Assembly: GCA_947585745.1 (NCBI GenBank)
Contig: CANPXF010000001.1
Span: 124,001 to 188,000 of the forward strand
DNA: 64,000 bases
Direction: 5' to 3'
From: an uncultured Clostridia bacterium
GTDB lineage: Bacteria > Bacillota > Clostridia > Oscillospirales > Acutalibacteraceae
Positions 25,713-33,076 of this stretch are shown here, one piece after another. The notes under the pieces are model-generated. The model was given only the letters and a program-made list of their open reading frames with translations, was not told where the DNA came from and did no database searches. Position 1 is the first letter of the stretch. Each line of letters begins with the position of its first letter. Both the position numbers and the translations under genes were made by a program.

Positions 25713-26513
25713 ATGAAAAGAATAATATATGTAGCTACCTTGATTGCATTATTGTTACTTAACTGTAGTACTACTGCTTTTGCAGAATTTGCTGACTTTA
25801 AAACTGAGTTGAATTTTGCTCTCGCAGATGCAAGTATGATTGTAGAAGGTGTTGAATATCGTAATGATTGCTACTTAAATTATTATGAGTTTTATTCTGC
25901 TTTCAAAGATGGTATGGATCTTCTTTATTACAATGATAACGCTACAGAAGCTCAATATAAAGAAGCTCTATATAATCTTACTGACGCAAGATCAAAACTG
26001 ATTAGGGTAGAATCTTTTACGGAAGTAATTGCTACGACAGAACCTGCAACAGATAAGCCGACTGAATCAGTTACAACCTTGCCAATTACAGAATCGACAA
26101 GTACCGCCCCAACGGAATCCGAAAAGTCTGAACCTACCACGGTTGAACCGACAGCAGAACCTGTAGGGCTGACTTCAGAGAGTACAGAAGCAACAGAACC
26201 GACTATCCTCAAGAAAGCGGAAAAGGCAAACCCGATAAAGGTTACGGCGAAAACAAAGACGGTAAAAGCGAAAAAGCTTAAAAGGTCAAAGGTAACGATT
26301 AACGCTCTTACCGTTAAAAAGGCTAAAGGAGAAGTAAAGTACAAAAAGCTGGGCGGTTCTAAAAAGCTTACAGTAAACAAAAAGGGAAAAATCACAATTA
26401 AAAAGGGAACGAAAAAAGGCGCCTACAAAATCAAAATAAAAATTACCGCAAAGGGAACAAAGAAATACAAATCCAAAACGATAACTAAAAAGGTTACTGT
26501 AAAAATTAAATAA
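25713..26513 (+). CDS. secreted FIVAR-like protein with Lys-rich Ig-like C-terminus
   Basis: The start at 25713 has AGGAAAG just upstream; a GTG at 25695 overlaps that site. The protein is 266 residues. The signal peptide is MKRIIYVATLIALLLLNC...TAFA, where a Cys near residue 18 could also make it a lipoprotein. A helical segment at about 25-100 (LLYYNDNATEAQYKEALYNL) matches the FIVAR pattern found in surface adhesins. Then come a Thr/Glu/Pro linker and the C-terminal domain (about 175-266), whose DNA is nearly identical to 27250-27553. Confidence 0.82.
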   Translation: MKRIIYVATLIALLLLNCSTTAFAEFADFKTELNFALADASMIVEGVEYRNDCYLNYYEFYSAFKDGMDLLYYNDNATEAQYKEALYNLTDARSKLIRVESFTEVIATTEPATDKPTESVTTLPITESTSTAPTESEKSEPTTVEPTAEPVGLTSESTEATEPTILKKAEKANPIKVTAKTKTVKAKKLKRSKVTINALTVKKAKGEVKYKKLGGSKKLTVNKKGKITIKKGTKKGAYKIKIKITAKGTKKYKSKTITKKVTVKIK

Positions 26514-26617
26514 ATCTCATTTCCAATAATGAAAAAACTCCTGTAGTTTCATTTCTACCTGCCAATAGATTAATCACAAAATTTATTTTCTAAAGTTATA
26601 AATAAGGAGGAATTGTT

Positions 26618-27553
26618 ATGAAAAAACTTATTGCGGTTTTACTATCTTTGGTAATACTGCTATCTGTAGTTATTACGGCTAATGCCGTAAAATATGTTTA
26701 CGGGCGAAGCGCGGAAGCGGTTGTTTTAAATTTTTATATTGACAGTAATAAGACCTCTGTCAAAAATTTTAAAAATTTAACCTTGAAGATTAATTGGAAC
26801 GTCGGAAGTAATCCGAGGGGAAAAAGCGGGCTTGAGTCTGTAACAAGCAGAATTGAAGAAGGCAAAATCAGCACGGTTTACAACAACGAGGACAGCGGTG
26901 TAACAACCTTTTCTTTTGATTCTGAAAAGGGCATTGAATTGGGCGGAAGCACCCCGTTCCTTTCAATGGCGATTCACAGCTCTACCAGCACACAAAAACC
27001 TACCGTAGATTTTTATACAGAGGGTCAGTTTATAGGTGAGGACTCGGTTGATTATGCGAAAAAAGATATTATTACAACAGAACTTTCTGTTCCGGACGCG
27101 ACTATTACCCTTGAAAATCCAAATGAATTGAATGTTGAAAATATAGGCGAAACCGAATCGACACCTGCTACGACAACGCCTACAGAAACGGTACAGCCGA
27201 CAACGTACGCGACGGAAAATCCCGAACCGACAGAGCCCTTGCCGACCGTATCAAAGCCAAAACAGGCAAACCCGATAAAGGTTACGGCGAAAACAAAGAC
27301 GGTAAAAGCGAAAAAGCTTAAAAGGACAAAGGTAACGGTTAACGCGCTTACCGTTAAGAAGGCTAAGGGAGAAGTAAAGTACAAAAAACTGGGCGGTTCT
27401 AAAAAGCTTACCGTAAACAAAAAGGGAAAAATCACAATTAAAAAGGGAACGAAAAAAGGCACCTACAAAATCAAAATAAAAATTACCGCAAAGGGAACAA
27501 AGAAATATAAATCCAAAACGGTAACGAAAAAGGTTACTGTAAAAATTAAATAA
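26618..27553 (+). CDS. secreted protein with Lys-rich Ig-like C-terminus
   Basis: The protein has 311 residues with signal peptide MKKLIAVLLSLVILLSVVIT. A middle domain (about 30-175) with alternating strands (VVLNFYIDSNKTSVKNF, LKINWNVGS) is of a type seen in cohesin- or carbohydrate-binding-like folds, but I cannot assign it. The linker (STPATTTPTETVQPTTYATE) and C-terminal domain are shared with neighbours. The truncated gene at 16709 is a deletion derivative of a close relative. A terminator follows. Confidence 0.8.
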   Translation: MKKLIAVLLSLVILLSVVITANAVKYVYGRSAEAVVLNFYIDSNKTSVKNFKNLTLKINWNVGSNPRGKSGLESVTSRIEEGKISTVYNNEDSGVTTFSFDSEKGIELGGSTPFLSMAIHSSTSTQKPTVDFYTEGQFIGEDSVDYAKKDIITTELSVPDATITLENPNELNVENIGETESTPATTTPTETVQPTTYATENPEPTEPLPTVSKPKQANPIKVTAKTKTVKAKKLKRTKVTVNALTVKKAKGEVKYKKLGGSKKLTVNKKGKITIKKGTKKGTYKIKIKITAKGTKKYKSKTVTKKVTVKIK

Positions 27554-27586
27554 CTCTCATTTCTCCCAAATGAAGTAACAAAAAAA

Positions 27587-27627
27587 CAACTCCTGCCCAC
27601 AAATCAAGGCAGGAGTTGTTTTTTTCT
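27587..27627 (+). terminator. intrinsic terminator
   Basis: CAACTCCTGCC pairs with GGCAGGAGTTG, then TTTTTTT. Confidence 0.9.
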
Positions 27628-27760
27628 ATTCGTCAAATATTGCATTCCCTCTCGGACAATTCATCTCCCCCAAACCGTTCTTCCCCTATTTTACTTTGGA
27701 TAGTAAGGAAATGTTCTGTTGTAGACTTTTTAAACTTTTTAGAAGCTTTTTTCTATCCTG
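27626..27760 (+). repeat. DIR repeat, one forward copy
   Basis: The core at 27626-27735 directly follows the terminator of the upstream gene, in the same sense. Its short tail joins the terminator remnant at 27765. Confidence 0.85.
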
Positions 27761-27764
27761 TTTT

Positions 27765-27803
27765 GGCGTACGACTTCAGTTGTACGCTTTTTTATTTTAT
27801 ATA
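27765..27803 (+). terminator. terminator hairpin, possible remnant of a fourth RNA copy
   Basis: GCGTACGAC pairs with GTTGTACGC around TTCA, then TTTTTTATTTTAT. The T-run matches those ending the three structured RNAs that follow, so this may be the 3' end of a deleted copy. Confidence 0.6.
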
Positions 27804-27817
27804 ACATTTTAAATTTC

Positions 27818-27846
27818 TTGAAATTAATAAAACGATATGATAAAAT
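27818..27846 (+). promoter_or_regulatory. promoter of structured RNA 1
   Basis: TTGAAA at 27818-27823, 17 bases, TAAAAT at 27841-27846. Confidence 0.75.
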
Positions 27847-27852
27847 ATGCTT

Positions 27853-28022
27853 GCGACATAATTCAATAAAATTTGCTCATACTATGTGTACGTTTTTATT
27901 TTCGGTAAAAATGTATGCTCTAACATTTACGCTTAGTATGAGTTTAATATGTTTTGAATTGTGTCGCAACAATCGGGGTATACGTTTTTCGTGCGTAGCT
28001 CTGTGAGTTGCGCATTTTTTAT
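27853..28022 (+). ncRNA. structured small RNA, copy 1 of 3
   Basis: About 170 nt between its own promoter and terminator. Basal stem P1 pairs GCGACATAATTCA (27853-27865) with TGAATTGTGTCGC (27955-27967). P2 pairs CTCATACTA (27876-27884) with TAGTATGAG (27934-27942). P3 pairs GTGTACGTTTTTA (27886-27898) with TAAAAATGTATGC (27906-27918). A tail AACAATCGGGGTATACG follows, then a terminator (TGCGTAGCTC / GAGTTGCGCA plus T-run). Copies 2 and 3 keep these pairings with different bases. The class is not recognised; the long rod recalls 6S RNA only in outline. Confidence 0.8.
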
Positions 28023-28045
28023 TTTATGAGAAACGGTAAATAGTG

Positions 28046-28074
28046 TTGTAAAATAAAATTTTTTGTGATATTAT
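28046..28074 (+). promoter_or_regulatory. promoter of structured RNA 2
   Basis: TTGTAA at 28046-28051, 17 bases, TATTAT at 28069-28074. Nearly identical to the promoter of copy 3. Confidence 0.8.
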
Positions 28075-28080
28075 TTAGGT

Positions 28081-28256
28081 GCAACATAATTTCAAAAATT
28101 TACAAACGAATAAGTGTGTGTTTTTACTTAATAATAGGTAAAAATGCATGCTCTGTTTTTCGTACTTGTTCGTTTGTAAAGCATGTATTGAAATTGTGTT
28201 GCAACAATCAGGGCTATGCGTTTTATTGCACAGCACTGAGTGCTGTGCATTTTTTA
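28081..28256 (+). ncRNA. structured small RNA, copy 2 of 3
   Basis: About 176 nt. P1 pairs GCAACATAATTTCAA (28081-28095) with TTGAAATTGTGTTGC (28188-28202). P2 pairs TTTACAAACGAATAAG (28099-28114) with CTTGTTCGTTTGTAAA (28165-28180). P3 pairs GTGTGTTTTTAC (28116-28127) with GTAAAAATGCAT (28138-28149). The tail AACAATCAGGGCTATGCG is followed by the terminator GCACAGCAC-TGA-GTGCTGTGC (28228-28248) and TTTTTTATTTTA. Stem bases differ from copies 1 and 3 while pairing is kept. Confidence 0.82.
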
Positions 28257-28280
28257 TTTTATGAGAAACTTTAAATAGTG

Positions 28281-28309
28281 TTGTAAAATAAAATTTTTTA
28301 TGATATTAT
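28281..28309 (+). promoter_or_regulatory. promoter of structured RNA 3
   Basis: TTGTAA at 28281-28286, 17 bases, TATTAT at 28304-28309. Confidence 0.8.
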
Positions 28310-28315
28310 TGAATC

Positions 28316-28488
28316 GCGGAATAATTCAATAATTTTTCAAAAAAATAAGTGTGTAATTTTTACTCAATTTTGTAAAAATGCATACTCCATAAATCATGCT
28401 TATTTTTTTGAATGCATAAAGAATTGTTCCGCAAACAATCGGAGTTATGTGTTTTATTGCACAGCACTGAGTGCTGTGCATTTTTTAT
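28316..28488 (+). ncRNA. structured small RNA, copy 3 of 3, possibly leader of the next gene
   Basis: About 173 nt. P1 pairs GCGGAATAATTC (28316-28327) with GAATTGTTCCGC (28421-28432). P2 pairs TTCAAAAAAATAAG (28336-28349) with CTTATTTTTTTGAA (28399-28412). P3 is built on TTTTTAC / GTAAAAA (28357-28378). The tail AAACAATCGGAGTTATGTG leads to a terminator identical to that of copy 2. The ribosome site AGGAGG (28492-28497) of the next gene starts a few bases after the T-run, so that gene seems to depend on read-through of this RNA. Confidence 0.82.
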
Positions 28489-28504
28489 TTTAAGGAGGTA
28501 AATT

Positions 28505-28900
28505 TTGAAAAGAGCTTTAAAATATATTGTTGTTTTTATAATCTGTTTGTTATGTATAACTGCTGTTGTCGCTTACTGTTACAGGGAAACAATCGAGGAT
28601 TTTTTTATTACGAAACCAACAGAATCGTACACCGTGGAAACGACCAAATCTGCCTCTGCCCCGAAGAAAACAAAATCAAGTACAAAGTCAAAGAAAAATA
28701 AATCTAAGCATAAGAGCAAAAAAACCTTTAAGAGTAAAGCAAGCATTACATACATTCTCAATACGCACACGCGACATTTTCACTATAAGGATTGTATTTA
28801 TGCGGATACAATCGCAGAGCATAATGTGGAAATTTTCAAAGGAAGCCGTGATGAAATAATAGATATGGGATTTGAACCCTGCCAAGTATGCACCCCTTAA
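28505..28900 (+). CDS. small membrane-anchored protein with C-terminal Ada-like Cys domain
   Basis: It starts at TTG with AGGAGG 7 bases upstream. The protein is 131 residues: an N-terminal membrane segment (IVVFIICLLCITAVVAYCY), a Ser/Thr/Lys-rich basic linker (about 45-80), and a C-terminal module (YILNTHTRHFHYKDCIY ... GFEPCQVCTP). This module, with one Cys after the HxxDC and a CxxC at the end, is common at the ends of Gram-positive secreted nucleases and hypothetical proteins and is thought to bind metal. Function unknown. No promoter other than that of RNA copy 3 is visible. Confidence 0.8.
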   Translation: MKRALKYIVVFIICLLCITAVVAYCYRETIEDFFITKPTESYTVETTKSASAPKKTKSSTKSKKNKSKHKSKKTFKSKASITYILNTHTRHFHYKDCIYADTIAEHNVEIFKGSRDEIIDMGFEPCQVCTP

Positions 28901-28903
28901 TTT

Positions 28904-29345
28904 TATATCTCCACGTCAGATATTGTAGTCCCTATCGGACAATTCATCTCCCCCAAACCGTTCTTCCCCTATTTTACTTTGGATAGTAAGGAAATGTTCT
29001 GATGTAGACTAATGAAAAAGGAAACGTATGATAAGAAATTATTAATCCTATCAAACGTTTCCTTTATATTTAAGTTAAAAACATAGCAAAAGTTTATTTA
29101 CATTCCAATTCTTAATTTTTTATATAAAGATTTTTGCTGAACCTGCCCTTTCTATCCAAAACAAGACAGAGGCACAATCGTATGGGGGATATGAATTATC
29201 CGAGAGGGAATGCAACGTTTGACGTAGAGATATAAAAAAGCAGAACATTTCCTTTCTATCCAAAACAAGACAATGGCACAATCGTATGGGGGATATGAAT
29301 TATCCGAGAGGGAATGCAACGTTTGACGTAGAGATATAAAAATTC
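28904..29345. repeat. DIR repeat block: one forward and two inverted copies
   Basis: A forward core (28904-29011) starts right after the stop of the preceding gene. A hairpin module (GGAAACGTATGATAAG / CTATCAAACGTTTCC, about 29020-29063) follows. Inverted cores at 29136-29236 and 29239-29341 then run up to the stop codon of aspS. The two inverted cores are nearly identical. Each orientation matches the gene whose 3' end it touches. Confidence 0.9.
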
Positions 29346-31127
29346 TTAATTTTGAGAAATTGAAAGTCCCAAAACGTCAAGGCTATCGCCGTCTACCTCT
29401 GACGGACACCCGCTCATAAGCTCTGACGCGTTCTGAACCTTGGGGAACGCCGTAACATCGCGCAGGCTCTGCGCCTTACACATAAGCATAACAACCCTGT
29501 CAAGACCTATTCCCATACCTCCGTGAGGCGGAGCGCCGTATTTGTACGCCTCGACAAGAAATCCGAATTTTGCCTCAATTTCCTCATCGCTCATCTTTAA
29601 AGCGCGGAACATCTTCTGCTGGAGCTCGTAATCGGTAATTCTGATTGAACCCGAGCTCAGCTCCGTTCCGTTGAGGGTTAAATCGTACGCTTTCGCAATT
29701 ACCTTGCCCTTATCCTCCTCGTTGTCGAGATACTTCAGGCAGTCCTCTCTCGGCATTGTAAACGGGTGATGCATAGCGACCCACTCATTACTCTCCTCAT
29801 CGAACTCAAAGAACGGAAAGTCCACAATCCACACAAATTTAAACGTATCGGGGATTATGTCGAGCCTTTTCGCTACAGCGAGGCGTAGCGCTCCGAGTAC
29901 GGGAAGAACTACGCTGTTTTTGTCCGCGACAATAAGCACAACGTCGCCCTTTTGCGCGCCTGTTCTTTCCAAAATGCTCTCAAGCTCGCCCTCCTTCATA
30001 AATTTCTTAAACGAGCAGGACGGCTCGTCCTCAACCCAGCGAATAAAGGCTAAACCCTTCGCGCCGATTCCGCGCGCGTATTCCGTCAGCTTATCTATCT
30101 CCTTGCGTGTATAAACACCTGACGCGTTTTTAGCGACAATACAGCGCACGGAGCCTCCCTCTTTTATCGGGTTGCTGAATACGCCGAAACCGCTGTCCTT
30201 TACAAGCTCGGAAATATCCTGAATTTCCATTTTAAAACGTGTGTCGGGCTTGTCGGAGCCGTAGGTATTCACAGCGCGCTCGTAGCTCATCTTCTCAAAC
30301 GGAGTTTTAAGCTCCTGTCCGAGAACCTCCTTAAACAAACGCTTGAAAAGTCCCTCGTTAATCTCCATAATTTCGTCCATATCCGCAAAGCTTAGCTCCA
30401 TATCAATCTGAGTGAACTCGGGCTGGCGGTCGGCTCTCAAATCCTCGTCACGAAAACACCTCGCGAGCTGAATATATCTGTCAAATCCCGACAGCATAAG
30501 GAGTTGCTTGTAAATCTGCGGTGACTGTGGAAGCGCGTAAAATTTTCCCTGATGAATACGCGAGGGAACGAGATAGTCCCTTGCGCCCTCGGGAGTGCTT
30601 TTTATCATCATCGGGGTTTCTATCTCTATAAATCCGTTTTCGTAAAAATAATCCCTCGTAATTTTCGCAATTTTACTTCTCATTATGAGGTTATCCTGCA
30701 GGGGCTTGCGTCTTAAATCAAGATAGCGGTGTTTAAGCCTTAATTCCTCGCTTGTTTTGCTCTCGTCAACAATCTCGAAAGGCGGAGTCTGCGCCTTGGA
30801 AAGAATACGAAGCTCCTCAACCTGAATTTCAATATCTCCCGTGGGGATTTTATCCGTCTTTGCGCTTCTTTCGCAGACCTTTCCCCTTACAGCGAGCACA
30901 AACTCGCTTCGGCAGGAGCCTGCCTTTTTGAAAATTTCCTTATCGGTATCGTCGCCGAACGCAAGCTGAACAATTCCCGCGCGGTCGCGCAAATCAATAA
31001 AAATAAGCTGTCCGAGGTCGCGCTGACGCTGAACCCAGCCGAAAAGCGTAACTTCCCTTCCCGCATCCTCAATTCTCAAATCACCACACATATCGGTTCT
31101 TTTAAGACCTGTCATAAATTCTGCCAT
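29346..31127 (-). CDS. aspS: aspartate-tRNA ligase
   Basis: The protein has 593 residues, the bacterial-type length. It has an N-terminal OB-fold anticodon-binding domain (VTLFGWVQRQRDLGQLIFID), a class II catalytic core with motif 2 (CFRDEDLRADRQPEFTQID) and motif 3 (GMGIGLDRVVMLM), and the inserted GAD domain in between (about 300-410). It charges tRNA-Asp. It is downstream of hisS with a 5-base gap and shares the hisS leader. The last codon and stop lie in AATTAAGAATT of the adjoining DIR repeat. Confidence 0.97.
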   Translation of the reverse strand: MAEFMTGLKRTDMCGDLRIEDAGREVTLFGWVQRQRDLGQLIFIDLRDRAGIVQLAFGDDTDKEIFKKAGSCRSEFVLAVRGKVCERSAKTDKIPTGDIEIQVEELRILSKAQTPPFEIVDESKTSEELRLKHRYLDLRRKPLQDNLIMRSKIAKITRDYFYENGFIEIETPMMIKSTPEGARDYLVPSRIHQGKFYALPQSPQIYKQLLMLSGFDRYIQLARCFRDEDLRADRQPEFTQIDMELSFADMDEIMEINEGLFKRLFKEVLGQELKTPFEKMSYERAVNTYGSDKPDTRFKMEIQDISELVKDSGFGVFSNPIKEGGSVRCIVAKNASGVYTRKEIDKLTEYARGIGAKGLAFIRWVEDEPSCSFKKFMKEGELESILERTGAQKGDVVLIVADKNSVVLPVLGALRLAVAKRLDIIPDTFKFVWIVDFPFFEFDEESNEWVAMHHPFTMPREDCLKYLDNEEDKGKVIAKAYDLTLNGTELSSGSIRITDYELQQKMFRALKMSDEEIEAKFGFLVEAYKYGAPPHGGMGIGLDRVVMLMCKAQSLRDVTAFPKVQNASELMSGCPSEVDGDSLDVLGLSISQN

Positions 31128-31132
31128 ATTAA

Positions 31133-32428
31133 TTACTCCACATTCTCAAATTTTGACGCCGTATAAAGCGCGATGAATCTTTCGGCAAAGCTTTCGTCAA
31201 GCGCAAGCTCTGTCTGTTCGCCCGTCGTCATATTTTTAACCTTAGCGCGTCCCTCTTCAAGCTCGTTGTCGCCGAGAACCATACTAAACCGCGCTCCGAT
31301 TTTATCGGCATATTTCATCTGCGCCCTTAAACCGCGTCCGACAACGTCGCCCTCGGCAAAAAGACCGCTGTTTCTTATCATATTTACAATCTCAAACGCC
31401 TTTTCCTGCGCGTTTTCACCCAACCCCGCGACATACAGCGCGCACGGCTCGGGCAGGGGAATTTCAATATCCTGATTATCCATAACCATAAGAAGTCTTT
31501 CGATTCCCATAGCGTAGCCCAGAGAGGGAAGGCGGGGACCTCCCAGTTCCTCAACAAGACCGTCGTAACGTCCGCCTCCGCAGACCGTTCCCTGGCTTCC
31601 GATTGCGTTTGAAACAAATTCAAACACGGTTTTCGTGTAGTAGTCAAGTCCACGCACAATTGACGGATTAACTTTAAATTCCACACCCGCGACCGCGAGG
31701 TACTTTTTAACCTGCTCAAAGTGGCTGTTACAGTCGTCGCAGAGAAAATCCAGAATACTCGGCGCGCCTTTCGCTATTTCGGCGCAGTAGGGATTCTTGC
31801 AGTCGATAAGACGCATAGGATTTTTCTCAAGACGGTTAAGGCAGTTTTTGCACAGCGTATCCTTGTGCTCGGAAAAATACTTTTTTAACGATTCGTTGTA
31901 TTTAGAACGGCAGTCGGGACAGCCGATTGAGTTGATTTCAAGCTGTAGATTTTCAACCTGCAATCGTTTAAATATTGAAAGGGCGAGCAAGATAACCTCC
32001 GCGTCAGCCGCGGGCGAGGAGGTGCCGTACTCCTCAACGCCGAACTGATGAAATTCCCTGAGTCTTCCCGCCTGCGGTTTTTCATATCTGTAGCAGGATG
32101 TAAGATAATACGCTTTTATCGGAAGTCCCTCATTTATGAGAGAGTTTTCCAAAACAGCTCTCGCCGCGCCTGCCGTTCCCTCGGGACGCAGAGTTACGCT
32201 CTCCCCGCCCTTTGTATCGAACGTATACATTTCTTTCTGAACGACGTCGGTCGTCTGACCTACTCCGCGCGCGAAAAGCTCGGTATGCTCAAACACGGGG
32301 GTGCGGATTTCCTTAAAGCCGAAATTTTCCGCCTCCTCGCGCATTATATTTTCAACGAACTGCCAGCGGTAGCTCCGCTTGGGCAGTACGTCTTCTGTTC
32401 CTTTAATTTTTTTAGTGATTACTCCCAT
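31133..32428 (-). CDS. hisS: histidine-tRNA ligase
   Basis: The protein has 431 residues. Class II motif 2 is CYRYEKPQAGRLREFHQFG. The histidine-specific motifs are RGLDYYTKTVFEF and CGGGRYDGL, with GYAMGIERLL as motif 3. The C-terminal anticodon domain follows from about 335. It forms an operon with aspS behind a structured leader with an intrinsic terminator (32464-32630). Confidence 0.97.
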   Translation of the reverse strand: MGVITKKIKGTEDVLPKRSYRWQFVENIMREEAENFGFKEIRTPVFEHTELFARGVGQTTDVVQKEMYTFDTKGGESVTLRPEGTAGAARAVLENSLINEGLPIKAYYLTSCYRYEKPQAGRLREFHQFGVEEYGTSSPAADAEVILLALSIFKRLQVENLQLEINSIGCPDCRSKYNESLKKYFSEHKDTLCKNCLNRLEKNPMRLIDCKNPYCAEIAKGAPSILDFLCDDCNSHFEQVKKYLAVAGVEFKVNPSIVRGLDYYTKTVFEFVSNAIGSQGTVCGGGRYDGLVEELGGPRLPSLGYAMGIERLLMVMDNQDIEIPLPEPCALYVAGLGENAQEKAFEIVNMIRNSGLFAEGDVVGRGLRAQMKYADKIGARFSMVLGDNELEEGRAKVKNMTTGEQTELALDESFAERFIALYTASKFENVE

Positions 32429-32463
32429 ATCATACTCCGTAAAAATTTTATATTATGCAACGT

Positions 32464-32630
32464 CAAAAAGATGTCCCCGCGGTTTTAATTCGGGGAACAT
32501 ATTTCACTCGGCAAAGGTACAAACTTCAACTGAACGGTACCTGCGCCTCAGGCGCCCTGCTCGTTAAAAACAGAGCTTTAATACAGCTATCGGGCAGCAA
32601 CTGCCGCCCAATAACCCCTTATATTTTAAT
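32464..32630 (-). promoter_or_regulatory. structured leader with terminator upstream of hisS-aspS
   Basis: On the minus strand the leader carries a hairpin in GGGCGGCAGTTGCTGCCC, a GCGCC-TGA-GGCGC hairpin, a GGTAC/GTACC arm, and finally a terminator (ATGTTCCCC / GGGGACAT then CTTTTT, at 32464-32500), 36 bases before hisS. This suggests transcription attenuation of the operon. I find no T-box consensus (TGGnACCGCG in an antiterminator), so the effector and class are unknown. Confidence 0.6.
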
Positions 32631-32636
32631 TTTATA

Positions 32637-32665
32637 ATTTTACTTAATAATATTTCTCCAGTCAA
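32637..32665 (-). promoter_or_regulatory. sigma-A-type promoter of the hisS leader
   Basis: On the minus strand TTGACT (32660-32665, inside the end of mgsA), 17 bases, TAAAAT (32637-32642). Confidence 0.7.
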
Positions 32666-33035
32666 GGTCGCCTCTTTCAAGACCGTGGATAAGCACCTCG
32701 GCGGTCGCAATATTTGTGGCAACGGGGATATTGTGCATATCGCAAAGGCGCAAAAGATTCATATCGTTAGGCTCGTTAGGCTTTGGATTAAGCGGGTCGC
32801 GGAAGAACAGAAGCATATCTATCTCGTTGCAGGCGATACGCGCGGCAATCTGCTGGTCGCCGCCCTGAGAGCCTGCCAAAAAGCCCGTAATTTTAAGACC
32901 TGTAGCCTCTGAAATAATTTTACCCGTTGTGCCTGTTGCGCAAAGATTATTTCTGCTTAAAATACCGCAGTACGCAATGCAAAACTGTATCATTAATTCT
33001 TTTTTCTCATCGTGGGCAATAAGTGCAATATTCAT
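32640..33035 (-). CDS. mgsA: methylglyoxal synthase
   Basis: The protein has 131 residues and starts [19 protein letters not shown]. The phosphate-binding segment [18 protein letters not shown] and the catalytic region [19 protein letters not shown] match MgsA. It turns dihydroxyacetone phosphate into methylglyoxal, a glycolysis bypass under phosphate limitation. It lies 41 bases after the MinD-like gene, a frequent neighbour in Clostridia. Confidence 0.95.
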   Translation of the reverse strand: MNIALIAHDEKKELMIQFCIAYCGILSRNNLCATGTTGKIISEATGLKITGFLAGSQGGDQQIAARIACNEIDMLLFFRDPLNPKPNEPNDMNLLRLCDMHNIPVATNIATAEVLIHGLERGDLDWRNIIK

Positions 33036-33076
33036 ACTATACCTCCAATTTACACGAAATTTCTATATTATCCTCT

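Noticed and set aside
27818..28274. Small proteins encoded in the structured RNA region
   Set aside because: The frames have no ribosome sites, are not conserved between the three copies, and run through paired stems.
27853..28488. 6S RNA copies
   Set aside because: The rod-like shape is similar, but there are three tandem copies, a conserved 3' tail that pairs with the apical hairpin, and no recognised 6S sequence elements. It remains only a remote possibility.
32464..32630. T-box riboswitch for hisS
   Set aside because: GGTACC occurs, but not in a TGGnACCGCG context, and no antiterminator alternative to the terminator could be drawn.
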